From: Bacteroidota bacterium
Lineage (GTDB): Bacteria; Bacteroidota; Bacteroidia; Chitinophagales; Chitinophagaceae
Assembly: GCA_026391115.1 (NCBI GenBank)
Contig: JAPLER010000208.1
Coordinates: 4,283 to 10,000 of the forward strand
DNA: 5,718 bases
Direction: 5' to 3'
Made by a program: the position numbers and the translations under genes. Numbering within the stretch: position 1 is the stretch's first letter; each line of letters starts with the position of its first letter. A model generated the notes under the pieces. That model had not been told where the DNA came from and made no database searches. It saw only the letters and a list, made by a program, of their open reading frames with translations. Shown piece by piece: positions 1 through 5,718 of the stretch.

Positions 1-3000
1 GTTTGGGATGCACAAGGCAACTCTAATGTAAACCCTAACACACCACAAAATGGCATTATCAATTCCAATACAAGTAAACCATTGTGTCTAGGTACAATAG
101 TAAAAGATGGTAGAACATTCTATATATATCAATCTCCTGTTCAATATACTTTTAGCGATGATGGTGCTTACAAAATAAAAGTTACTTTCAATGGTACATT
201 TGTTAGCGATTGTGGTGGATTTGATGTTAAATATATCAATGTAATTGTAGGTCACGATGACATATCAATAAACTATGATAGGGTTCCTGTGAATGATTGT
301 TTTAGTAAAACAATTAAATTAATTGACAATTCAACTGGTTTTGCTGGTACTACTATCAAAACATACATTTGGGATTATGGCGATAATACTAAAAAGGATA
401 CCATACAATCTACACAAACTGGTTTCCCTTATCCTACCCCTAATAGTCATACATATCCAAACAATACAATTTATTATATAAAATTAACAACAATAAATAG
501 TATTGGTGGTGTTACTACAGATAGTTTGAAAGTAGATTTAAGTTTGCTAACAGCCCCAACCTTTACTATTTCAAAAGATAGCACTTGTCCTAATGCAGCT
601 ATTGTGTTTACACCACTTACATCAACTGGTGCAGACAAATGGTTTTGGGATTATGGCGATGGAAGTCCTATAGATTCTACTACAACACAAACTCTTGTAT
701 CTCATAGCTATACTGTAGAAGGAATACAAACTGTATCTCATTGGATAAAAAATAGTGCAGGTTGCCCAAGCAGTTTTACAAAAGATACAGTGTTTGTATT
801 TCATAAACCAGTTGCAAACTTTTTACCCCCAAGTGGCGTTTGCTTACCTGGTACAACATTATTTACTAATACAAGTGATACCACACTTGGTGCTAGTTCA
901 TTGCCTTACACCTATCATTGGGATTTTGGTGTAGCTGCTTTAACGAATGACACTAGTAACATTAAAAACGGCACATATGCTTATACAAACCCTCCTGGGC
1001 CAGGTGGATATATTGTTAAGCTTACAGCAATGTCTAAATATGGTTGTATAAGCGATACTTCTCAAAAAACTATTACAAATGTTTATGGAAAACCGACAGC
1101 TATTGTTGCAAACACTTCTAGTAAAAAAGTATGTGCTGGCAGTACAGCCAATTTCTTTGATGGTAGCACAGCTGTAGGTCAAACTATAAATAGTTGGTAT
1201 TGGAATTTTGGCGATGGTGGTATTGCTGTGTCTCAAAATCCTACTTACAGCGGTTATACAAACAATTTATTATACAATGTTAAACTAGTAGTAGGTACTG
1301 ATAAAGGTTGTATAAGTGATACTGCAATCTGGACAATTAAAGTAAATCCTAAACCGAAAGCTGCAACCATTTTACCTAGCAGTTGCATTACAAGTGGTTC
1401 TTTACTTTTCCAAGATAATAGTACTCTAGCTGTTGACGACAGTGTACAAACTCCTTATACCTGGACTTGGAATTTTGGTGATGGTCCTGCTATTTACACC
1501 ACAAAAGATTCTACACATACTTATTCAGCAATTGGCACTTATTACATTACACATAGCATTACAACAAGTAATGGTTGTACTGATACTCGTAAAGATACAT
1601 TTACAATAAGCGGTAGTAAACCACTTCCTAAATATGATATCCCAAATGCAGGTCAAATGTGTAACAATCAAACGCTGTATTTAAGAGATTCTTCTACCAT
1701 AGCAATAGGAACGATTAAAAAAGTAGAAATCTATTGGGATTATTATAACGTACTTGGATTGAGTATTCCTGTTTTTACTGACAATAGTCCTCAAAATGGT
1801 GTTGGCAATGTAACTACAAAGGTTTATCCATATAAATATCCAACTTCTTCTATAGGCAAAAATGGCATTAAGGTTTTTGTTTTCACTTATAATGATAACA
1901 ATTGTTATTCTATTGATAGTATTACTGTAAATACCTACGGTTCCCCTAAAGCAATCTTTGATACCATCAAAGGAATTTGTCTTAATACTACCCCTAAATT
2001 AATCAAACTAGCACGCGATAGCAGTGGTAAGTTCGATAATTTAGCAGTGGCTTTCAAACCAGTTTACAGTGGTAATGGTGTTTATAATGATTCAATGTTC
2101 AATCCATCTGTTGCAGGTGTTGGTACTCATTTAATTAAAGTGTTATACGAAAGTAAAATTCCATTCTTTAATCATTGTAAAGACAGTACATATGCTCCTA
2201 TTACAGTTTGGGGTTTACCACAACCTGCAATTCAAGTAAGTAATCCAACTTGCGAAAAAAATAAAATTACATTTACCGATAAAACACCTGCCGTTACTGG
2301 TAGTGGTAATATCACTGGTTGGACTTGGCATTTTGGAGAACCAAGTAGTGGTGCAAATGATTCATCAAAAGTTAATCCTGCCAATCATGCTTATGCTGGT
2401 GCTGGTTCTTATAATGTAACTCTTACTGCAACAAGTGATAGTGGTTGTGTAGGTACAATGGCAACACCATTGTTAGTAAATGTAAGCCCACTACCTAAAG
2501 TAAGCTTTACACCTCCATCAGGTACTTGCCCAGGTTCTCCAAGTTATTTTACATCTACTTCAACAATTTCAGATACATCTAAATTAAGTTACTTATGGAA
2601 TTTTGGCGAGCCTTCAAGCGGTGCCAATAATACTTCAACTGCAAATCCTGCTGGTCATACTTATGGAGCAGGTGGCCCAACGGATTCTATTAGACTTGTA
2701 GTATACAGTACAAATGGATGTTCAGATTCTCTTATTACCAAATTAGGTTCATTACCTACACTTCCTATTATTGTACCTAGTTATAAAATTGATGGTGTGT
2801 TATGGGATACTAATATTGTTAAAAAAGTATGTTTAGGCACAGCAATCAATTTTGCAACTGCGTTTAAAGCCAATGATTATAGTTGGGTGTTTGGAGACTC
2901 TGCAGGTATTATTAATAAAGGAACTACTGTAGCTCATACCTACCCAGCAACCAATAGCTATACTGGTAGCTTTACTACAATTGATAGTAATGGTTGCCAA

Positions 3001-5205
3001 ACAAGAGCAGTACCTATTAAAGTAGAAATTGTAGGCTTGCCAAATGTAGATTTTACAATGAGTAACCCAACCTGCGAAAAAAATAGTATTGCATTTACCA
3101 ATAGTACTACTCCAGGTGTAGGGGCAACAAGTATTACATCTTGGTTATGGAATTTTGGAGACCCACTAAGCGGTGCTAATGACTCTTCAAAAATTAAAGA
3201 CCCAAGCCATACTTATGCAAGCTATGCCAGTTATAATGTAAGCTTAACAGCTACTAATGATAATGGTTGTAAAGCTATTATTACTGCTCCTAAAGTTGTT
3301 AATGTACATCCTTTACCTAAGGTTGTATTTACCAATGCAAATGGTATTTGTGCAGGTAGTGCATTAAACTTTACAGACAACTCAACTATTGCAGATGGTA
3401 CAGAAGCACAGTTTAATTATGCCTGGACTTTTGGTGATGGAGCTACAACTTCTGGTATAGGCAATGCAGGCACATCTCATACCTACACAGCCACTCCAGC
3501 AGATAGTATTAGACTAATAATAACTAGTAAAGATGGTTGTAAAGATTCTTTAGTAAAAAAATTATCTGCAACAATTTTCCCTAAACAAAGTATTAAAATG
3601 AGTGCAAACAATGTAGCTTATAATGCAGCTACAGATACTGTAAAAGTTTGTTTGGGCAATGTCATCAACTTTAAAAATACCAACTTGCCTAATCCTACCA
3701 AAACATATTGGGACTTAGGCAACCCAACTGGTGTTGTTGTAAATGGCAGCATACAAAGTTACACCTACCCTGCTGCTCAAATGTATTATGGTATGCACTA
3801 TGCCGATGATGATAATAATTGCAGAACAGATACTATAAACTTTAAAGTATTAATATGGAGTTTACCAACAGTTGCTTTTGATACTGCTTTAATCAAATGC
3901 GAAAAATCTGCTACAGTATTTACAGATAAATCTGTTGCTAATTATGGTAGTATTGTATTTTGGTTATGGAATTTTGGAGACCTAGCAAGTGGTGCAAATA
4001 ATTCTTCAATCATCAACCCTGCACCACACACCTATAACACTTATGGTAGCTACGATGTAACACTAAAAGTAACTACTAGCAATGGTTGTAGTGCAACTTT
4101 AAACCCTGCGAAAAAAATAATGGTGAACCCTAAACCTAAGGCAAATTTTGTGATGCAGGATACCACCTGCTTACCTAATGCTACTACGTTTACATCCACC
4201 TCTACCATTGCGGATGGCACAACACCTGTTGGGCATTTATGGAATTTTGGAGACCCAGCAAGTGGATTAAACAATAGTAGTATTTCTAATCCTACTTCGC
4301 ATATTTACTCTAGCGTGTCTAATTACAATGTGCAGTTAATTGTTGTAAGTGCACTTGGTTGTGCAGACACAACAACACCACCTAAACAGCTTAAATCAAC
4401 TAGTTTACACAATGCACCTATTGCTTTATATACTGTAAATACATTAAGCCACGATACACCGAGAGTCTGCGTAGAAACACCAATTATATTTAAAGATGCA
4501 AGTAATAATGTTAAAACCAGCTATTGGGTTTGGGGAGATAATGGTGCTACTATTGAATTAGGCACATTACCTGCTCCACAATTTGGTAGCACAGTTGCTG
4601 GCACTTATTATGGTCAACATTATATAGATGATAATTGGGGTTGTAGAAGTCAACCAACACCTATTGTTACCATTATAGATGCTTACCCTACAGTACAAGG
4701 TGGTACAAAATATGTTTTACCAAATACACCAAATTTGTTAAATCCTACTATTACCAATGCTGCAAATGTTATTTGGAAAGTAACCAGTCCTATTGGGTCA
4801 TTGTTTGATTACTTGGATGACAACACATCTGAAACACCTATTTGTACACCACCAACTGATATTACTTATTTAATAACAGCTACAAGCGAGTTTGGTTGTC
4901 CGGATACAGCTTCTTACTATGTTAAGTTATTAAAAAAACCGCAAATACCTACAGCATTTAGCCCTAATGGAGATGGTATTAATGACTTTTGGATAATTGA
5001 TAATTTAAAAGAATATCCTGGTGCTACTGTGCAGGTGTTTGATAGATATGGACAGGTAGTGTTAAATAAGTTTGGATATAGCTCTCCTTGGAATGGTAAA
5101 AAAGCTGGTAATGGTGAGGACTTACCAATTGGTGTTTATTATTATATTATTAAACCAGGATTGGGTTTACCATTGATGACAGGCTATGTAACCATTTTAA
5201 GATAA
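1..5205 (+). CDS. Giant PKD-repeat surface protein with T9SS type B C-terminal domain (5' partial)
   Basis: The frame is open from base 1 to the TAA at 5203-5205, so 1734 residues of a longer protein are visible; its start and signal peptide lie upstream. Most of it is a chain of PKD-like modules. Core tryptophan codons of recognisable W-x-F/Y-G-D/E modules lie at 370, 646, 919, 1201, 1468, 2326, 2596, 2884, 3148, 3424, 3967, 4240 and 4525, with weaker cores at 1735 and 3709. Most modules start with a Cys and end with a G-C pair, which suggests intradomain disulfides and an extracytoplasmic location. A non-PKD module with SGNGV and GVGTH motifs spans about 1970-2220. The C-terminus (from 4945) is a type B sorting domain, so export by the type IX secretion system and display or release at the cell surface is likely. 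By family analogy it may be an adhesin or gliding-type protein, but no catalytic domain is visible and the ligand is unknown. No PorP/SprF-type partner follows it. Confidence 0.95.
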   Translation, partial: VWDAQGNSNVNPNTPQNGIINSNTSKPLCLGTIVKDGRTFYIYQSPVQYTFSDDGAYKIKVTFNGTFVSDCGGFDVKYINVIVGHDDISINYDRVPVNDCFSKTIKLIDNSTGFAGTTIKTYIWDYGDNTKKDTIQSTQTGFPYPTPNSHTYPNNTIYYIKLTTINSIGGVTTDSLKVDLSLLTAPTFTISKDSTCPNAAIVFTPLTSTGADKWFWDYGDGSPIDSTTTQTLVSHSYTVEGIQTVSHWIKNSAGCPSSFTKDTVFVFHKPVANFLPPSGVCLPGTTLFTNTSDTTLGASSLPYTYHWDFGVAALTNDTSNIKNGTYAYTNPPGPGGYIVKLTAMSKYGCISDTSQKTITNVYGKPTAIVANTSSKKVCAGSTANFFDGSTAVGQTINSWYWNFGDGGIAVSQNPTYSGYTNNLLYNVKLVVGTDKGCISDTAIWTIKVNPKPKAATILPSSCITSGSLLFQDNSTLAVDDSVQTPYTWTWNFGDGPAIYTTKDSTHTYSAIGTYYITHSITTSNGCTDTRKDTFTISGSKPLPKYDIPNAGQMCNNQTLYLRDSSTIAIGTIKKVEIYWDYYNVLGLSIPVFTDNSPQNGVGNVTTKVYPYKYPTSSIGKNGIKVFVFTYNDNNCYSIDSITVNTYGSPKAIFDTIKGICLNTTPKLIKLARDSSGKFDNLAVAFKPVYSGNGVYNDSMFNPSVAGVGTHLIKVLYESKIPFFNHCKDSTYAPITVWGLPQPAIQVSNPTCEKNKITFTDKTPAVTGSGNITGWTWHFGEPSSGANDSSKVNPANHAYAGAGSYNVTLTATSDSGCVGTMATPLLVNVSPLPKVSFTPPSGTCPGSPSYFTSTSTISDTSKLSYLWNFGEPSSGANNTSTANPAGHTYGAGGPTDSIRLVVYSTNGCSDSLITKLGSLPTLPIIVPSYKIDGVLWDTNIVKKVCLGTAINFATAFKANDYSWVFGDSAGIINKGTTVAHTYPATNSYTGSFTTIDSNGCQTRAVPIKVEIVGLPNVDFTMSNPTCEKNSIAFTNSTTPGVGATSITSWLWNFGDPLSGANDSSKIKDPSHTYASYASYNVSLTATNDNGCKAIITAPKVVNVHPLPKVVFTNANGICAGSALNFTDNSTIADGTEAQFNYAWTFGDGATTSGIGNAGTSHTYTATPADSIRLIITSKDGCKDSLVKKLSATIFPKQSIKMSANNVAYNAATDTVKVCLGNVINFKNTNLPNPTKTYWDLGNPTGVVVNGSIQSYTYPAAQMYYGMHYADDDNNCRTDTINFKVLIWSLPTVAFDTALIKCEKSATVFTDKSVANYGSIVFWLWNFGDLASGANNSSIINPAPHTYNTYGSYDVTLKVTTSNGCSATLNPAKKIMVNPKPKANFVMQDTTCLPNATTFTSTSTIADGTTPVGHLWNFGDPASGLNNSSISNPTSHIYSSVSNYNVQLIVVSALGCADTTTPPKQLKSTSLHNAPIALYTVNTLSHDTPRVCVETPIIFKDASNNVKTSYWVWGDNGATIELGTLPAPQFGSTVAGTYYGQHYIDDNWGCRSQPTPIVTIIDAYPTVQGGTKYVLPNTPNLLNPTITNAANVIWKVTSPIGSLFDYLDDNTSETPICTPPTDITYLITATSEFGCPDTASYYVKLLKKPQIPTAFSPNGDGINDFWIIDNLKEYPGATVQVFDRYGQVVLNKFGYSSPWNGKKAGNGEDLPIGVYYYIIKPGLGLPLMTGYVTILR
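1972..2217 (+). other. Non-PKD Ig-like module (SGNGV type) within the surface protein
   Basis: Between the more irregular N-terminal PKD modules and the super-repeat is one module without a W-x-F-G-D core. It begins GICLNTT and carries YSGNGVYND, FNPSVAGVGTH and LIKVLY, ending near NHCKDS. The pattern of an S-G-x-G-V turn, a F-x-P-x-x-A-G-x-G strand and a final I-x-x-Y strand is common in beta-sandwich modules of secreted Bacteroidota proteins. The two Cys codons (1978 and near its end) follow the same one-pair arrangement as the PKD modules. The role is probably as a structural spacer; this is inferred from its position only. Confidence 0.65.
2242..3063 (+). repeat. PKD super-repeat unit 1 (modules A1-B1-C1)
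   Basis: First of three consecutive three-module blocks inside the surface protein. Module A1 begins NPTCEKN (Cys codon 2251) and has the core WHFGEPSSGAND. Module B1 begins GTCPG (Cys 2527) and has the core LWNFGEPSSGANN, then a DSIRLVV strand. Module C1 begins KKVCLG (Cys 2830) and has the core YSWVFGD. Each module ends with a second Cys (SGC, NGC, NGC). Boundaries are placed by aligning the Cys codons with those of units 2 and 3 and are approximate to a few codons. Confidence 0.8.
3064..3888 (+). repeat. PKD super-repeat unit 2 (modules A2-B2-C2)
   Basis: Second block. A2 begins NPTCEKN (Cys codon 3073, 822 nt after A1) with the core LWNFGDPLSGAND. B2 begins GICAGS (Cys 3349, 822 nt after B1) with the core AWTFGDG and a DSIRLII strand. 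C2 begins KVCLG (Cys 3649, 819 nt after C1), but its core is WDLGN, so it lacks the usual FGD. At DNA level, 19 of 21 bases at the start of A2 match the start of A1. Confidence 0.8.
3889..4707 (+). repeat. PKD super-repeat unit 3 (modules A3-B3-C3)
   Basis: Third block. A3 begins IKCEKS (Cys codon 3898, 825 nt after A2) with the core LWNFGDLASGANN. B3 begins TTCLPN (Cys 4168, 819 nt after B2) with the core LWNFGDPASGLNN; its DSIRL strand is replaced by NYNVQLIV. C3 begins RVCVET (Cys 4468, 819 nt after C2) with the core YWVWGDN. C3 shares a YYGxHYxDD stretch with C2, where C1 is more divergent. The end is inferred from the repeat period; the sequence runs into the final Ig-like segment without a gap. 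Confidence 0.75.
4945..5202 (+). other. T9SS type B sorting domain (gliding motility-associated C-terminal domain)
   Basis: The last 86 residues match the TIGR04131/CHU_C type of C-terminal domain. They start with IPTAFSPNGDGINDFW, followed by an LKEYPGATVQVFDRYG block, then SPWNGK, LPIGVYYYII and the terminal GYVTILR. These are the conserved landmarks of the domain in the usual order. In this family the domain directs proteins through the type IX secretion machinery after Sec export; type B cargo such as SprB typically depends on a PorP/SprF-like partner. The preceding segment (about 4684-4944, YPTVQGG to the FGCPDTASYYV strand) is the Ig-like region that usually comes before this domain. 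The domain is complete and ends exactly at the stop codon. Confidence 0.93.
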
Positions 5206-5224
5206 AATCTAAAATTAAAATGCA

Positions 5225-5255
5225 TTTGGAAGTTTCGTTTATACGGCTACATTTG
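5225..5255 (+). promoter_or_regulatory. Bacteroidota-type sigma-A promoter for the DUF2795 gene
   Basis: TTTG at 5225-5228 and TACATTTG at 5248-5255 fit the Bacteroidota -33 (TTTG) and -7 (TAnnTTTG) elements, separated by 19 bp, which is within the normal spacing. Transcription would begin near 5260, giving a leader of only about a dozen bases before the ATG at 5273. The bases before that ATG are A-rich with no Shine-Dalgarno sequence, as is usual in this phylum. Since no terminator hairpin is visible between 5206 and 5272, read-through from the surface-protein gene is also possible. Confidence 0.7.
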
Positions 5256-5272
5256 CAAAAATTTAAAAAACT

Positions 5273-5494
5273 ATGTTTTGGACACTTGAACTTGCTAGTT
5301 ATTTAGAAGAAGCACCTTGGCCAGCAACCAAAGACGAGTTGATTGACTACGCTATCAGAAGCGGTGCTCCTATTGAGGTTGTAGAAAATTTACAGGAATT
5401 AGACGATGAAGGAGAAATTTATGAAAGCATCGAAGACATTTGGCCAGATTATCCAAGCCAGGATGACTTTATGTTTAATGAAGAAGAATATTAA
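5273..5494 (+). CDS. DUF2795 family small acidic protein
   Basis: A complete 73-residue protein, ATG at 5273 and TAA at 5492-5494. The start is supported by the promoter immediately upstream and by the family's typical N-terminus (MFWTLELASYLE). The core PATKDELIDYAIRSGAP, then VVENLQELDDEGEIYESIED and IW at 56-57, is the conserved DUF2795 signature found as short stand-alone proteins across Bacteroidota. By my count it has 22 Asp/Glu against one Lys and one Arg, so it is strongly acidic. There is no signal peptide or membrane segment, so it should be cytoplasmic. It looks mostly helical, and the tail is acidic and aromatic (DDFMFNEEEY). The biochemical function is unknown; an acidic partner-binding protein is only a guess. 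It has its own promoter and terminator, so its position next to the surface-protein gene does not imply a shared task. Confidence 0.9.
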   Translation: MFWTLELASYLEEAPWPATKDELIDYAIRSGAPIEVVENLQELDDEGEIYESIEDIWPDYPSQDDFMFNEEEY

Positions 5495-5525
5495 AATTAA
5501 GAATTAAGTTTTTTACAATACAAGT

Positions 5526-5562
5526 AAAAGAGAGCCATTCGAATTGAGTGGCTCTCTTTTTT
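5526..5562 (+). terminator. Intrinsic terminator of the DUF2795 gene
   Basis: A 15-bp stem (5526-5540 with 5546-5560) contains a single T-G wobble and a 5-base loop (GAATT). Its GC-rich middle, GAGAGCCA/TGGCTCTC, is followed by six T at 5557-5562. It lies 31 bases after the DUF2795 stop codon. The A-run at the base of the left arm gives four T on the opposite strand, so it may also stop minus-strand transcription from the IS element, more weakly. Confidence 0.93.
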
Positions 5563-5578
5563 GTATGTAATACCAGTT

Positions 5579-5603
5579 TGAACTTCCAAATAAAAAGTGG
5601 ACA
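5579..5603 (-). repeat. Probable terminal inverted repeat of the IS element
   Basis: Read on the plus strand, the 25 bases begin TGAACTTCC and end AAAAAGTGGACA. They fit the IS150-like end layout, which starts TG-ACT and has GTTGGAC or GTGGAC near base 19-24. The TG start agrees with the TG...CA ends of the IS3 family. The other inverted repeat is outside the window, so the match cannot be confirmed here. If correct, the target-site duplication would be the 3-4 bases ending at 5578 (AGTT). Confidence 0.55.
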
Positions 5604-5618
5604 AAATTTTCAAGAGCT

Positions 5619-5718
5619 TTAAGCTACATTTTTTAAATTGTTATTAAATAATTGATTGTATTCTTTTATGTTTAAATTGTTTAAGTATGAATGCCTTCTT
5701 TTGATATTGTAAAATGTT
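5619..5718 (-). CDS. IS3-family transposase OrfB, C-terminal fragment (partial at window edge)
   Basis: Read on the minus strand from the window edge, 32 codons end at a TAA (5619-5621). The translation contains FYNIKRRHSYLNN, then IKEYNQLFNNN and the end LKNVA. The F/Y-N-x-x-R-R-H-S-x-L motif is the well-known C-terminal signature of IS3-family OrfB transposases (rve integrase core), found shortly after the catalytic Glu; the IKEY stretch replaces the more common SPxEF. Only the tail is visible, so the DDE triad, the OrfA part and the programmed frameshift cannot be assessed. The gene points towards the DUF2795 gene, with the terminator between them. Confidence 0.85.
   Translation of the reverse strand, partial: TFYNIKRRHSYLNNLNIKEYNQLFNNNLKNVA

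Larger units (their letters stand above)
5579..5718 (-). mobile_element. 3' end of an IS3-family insertion sequence (partial)
   Basis: The segment holds the C-terminal end of an IS3-type transposase on the minus strand and, 40 bases beyond its stop, a sequence resembling an IS3-family terminal repeat. The rest of the element, including the frameshift region and the DDE catalytic residues, lies past the window edge. The boundary at 5579 is inferred from alignment of the terminal repeat with the remembered IS150 end; an outer boundary at TGTAAT (5566) cannot be excluded. Whether the element is intact cannot be judged. Confidence 0.75.

Noticed and set aside
82..84. In-frame TTG as the start codon of the large gene
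   Set aside because: The frame is open upstream to base 1 with PKD-like residues, and the TTG lies inside a module without any promoter or signal peptide after it.
622..1236. Minus-strand reading frames at 622-804 and 940-1236
   Set aside because: They lie wholly within the PKD gene, have no recognisable domain, and their Ser/Thr/Ile/Cys-rich translations are what the reverse of this repeat sequence would give.
4050..4274. Minus-strand reading frame of 74 codons
   Set aside because: It overlaps modules A3 and B3 in antisense; its hydrophobic look comes from the antisense of Asn/Thr/Lys-rich codons, and no promoter is visible.
5206..5272. Terminator or riboswitch after the surface-protein gene
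   Set aside because: No GC-rich hairpin with a T-run could be found in the 67 bases, and the region is too short for a known riboswitch; the promoter accounts for its clear signals.
66..5528. 13-base direct match between 66-78 and 5516-5528
   Set aside because: Short, low-complexity sequence, one copy in coding and one in intergenic DNA, with no extension on either side; most likely chance.
5225..5590. 10-base inverted match between 5225-5234 (in the promoter) and 5581-5590 (in the IS end)
   Set aside because: The copies are short and AT-rich, no other matching bases flank them, and the promoter element explains the first. It is not evidence of a second IS end at 5225.

Overview
The window looks like chromosomal DNA of a Bacteroidota bacterium. 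It is AT-rich. Its main gene ends in a type IX secretion system (T9SS) type B sorting domain, the start region of the small downstream gene has no Shine-Dalgarno sequence, and a Bacteroidota-type promoter (TTTG, 19 bp, TAnnTTTG) sits in the only gap between the two complete coding ends. No RNA gene, CRISPR array or metabolic operon is visible.

Bases 1-5205 are one uninterrupted plus-strand reading frame: the C-terminal 1734 residues of a giant secreted or surface protein whose start lies upstream of the window. It is built almost entirely of PKD-like beta-sandwich modules, each about 80-100 residues, usually with a W-x-F-G-D type core and a Cys near each end. One module with an S-G-x-G-V core interrupts the series near 1970-2220. 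From about 2242 to 4707 the modules follow a higher-order pattern: a block of three different modules (A, B, C) repeated three times with a nearly constant period of 819-825 nt. A final Ig-like segment and the type B C-terminal domain (about 4945-5202) close the protein.

Bases 5206-5272 are a short intergenic region with a good promoter for the next gene. Bases 5273-5494 encode a very acidic 73-residue DUF2795-family protein, followed by a strong intrinsic terminator (5526-5562).

From about 5579 to the window end lies the 3' end of an IS3-family insertion sequence in minus orientation: a probable terminal inverted repeat and the last 32 codons of its transposase. It faces the DUF2795 gene and appears to have inserted just beyond that gene's terminator.

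The three units (giant surface protein, DUF2795 gene, IS element) look functionally independent. No PorP/SprF-like partner gene for the surface protein is present downstream. I do not see a clearly new biological system; the most notable structure is the three-module super-repeat in the surface protein.
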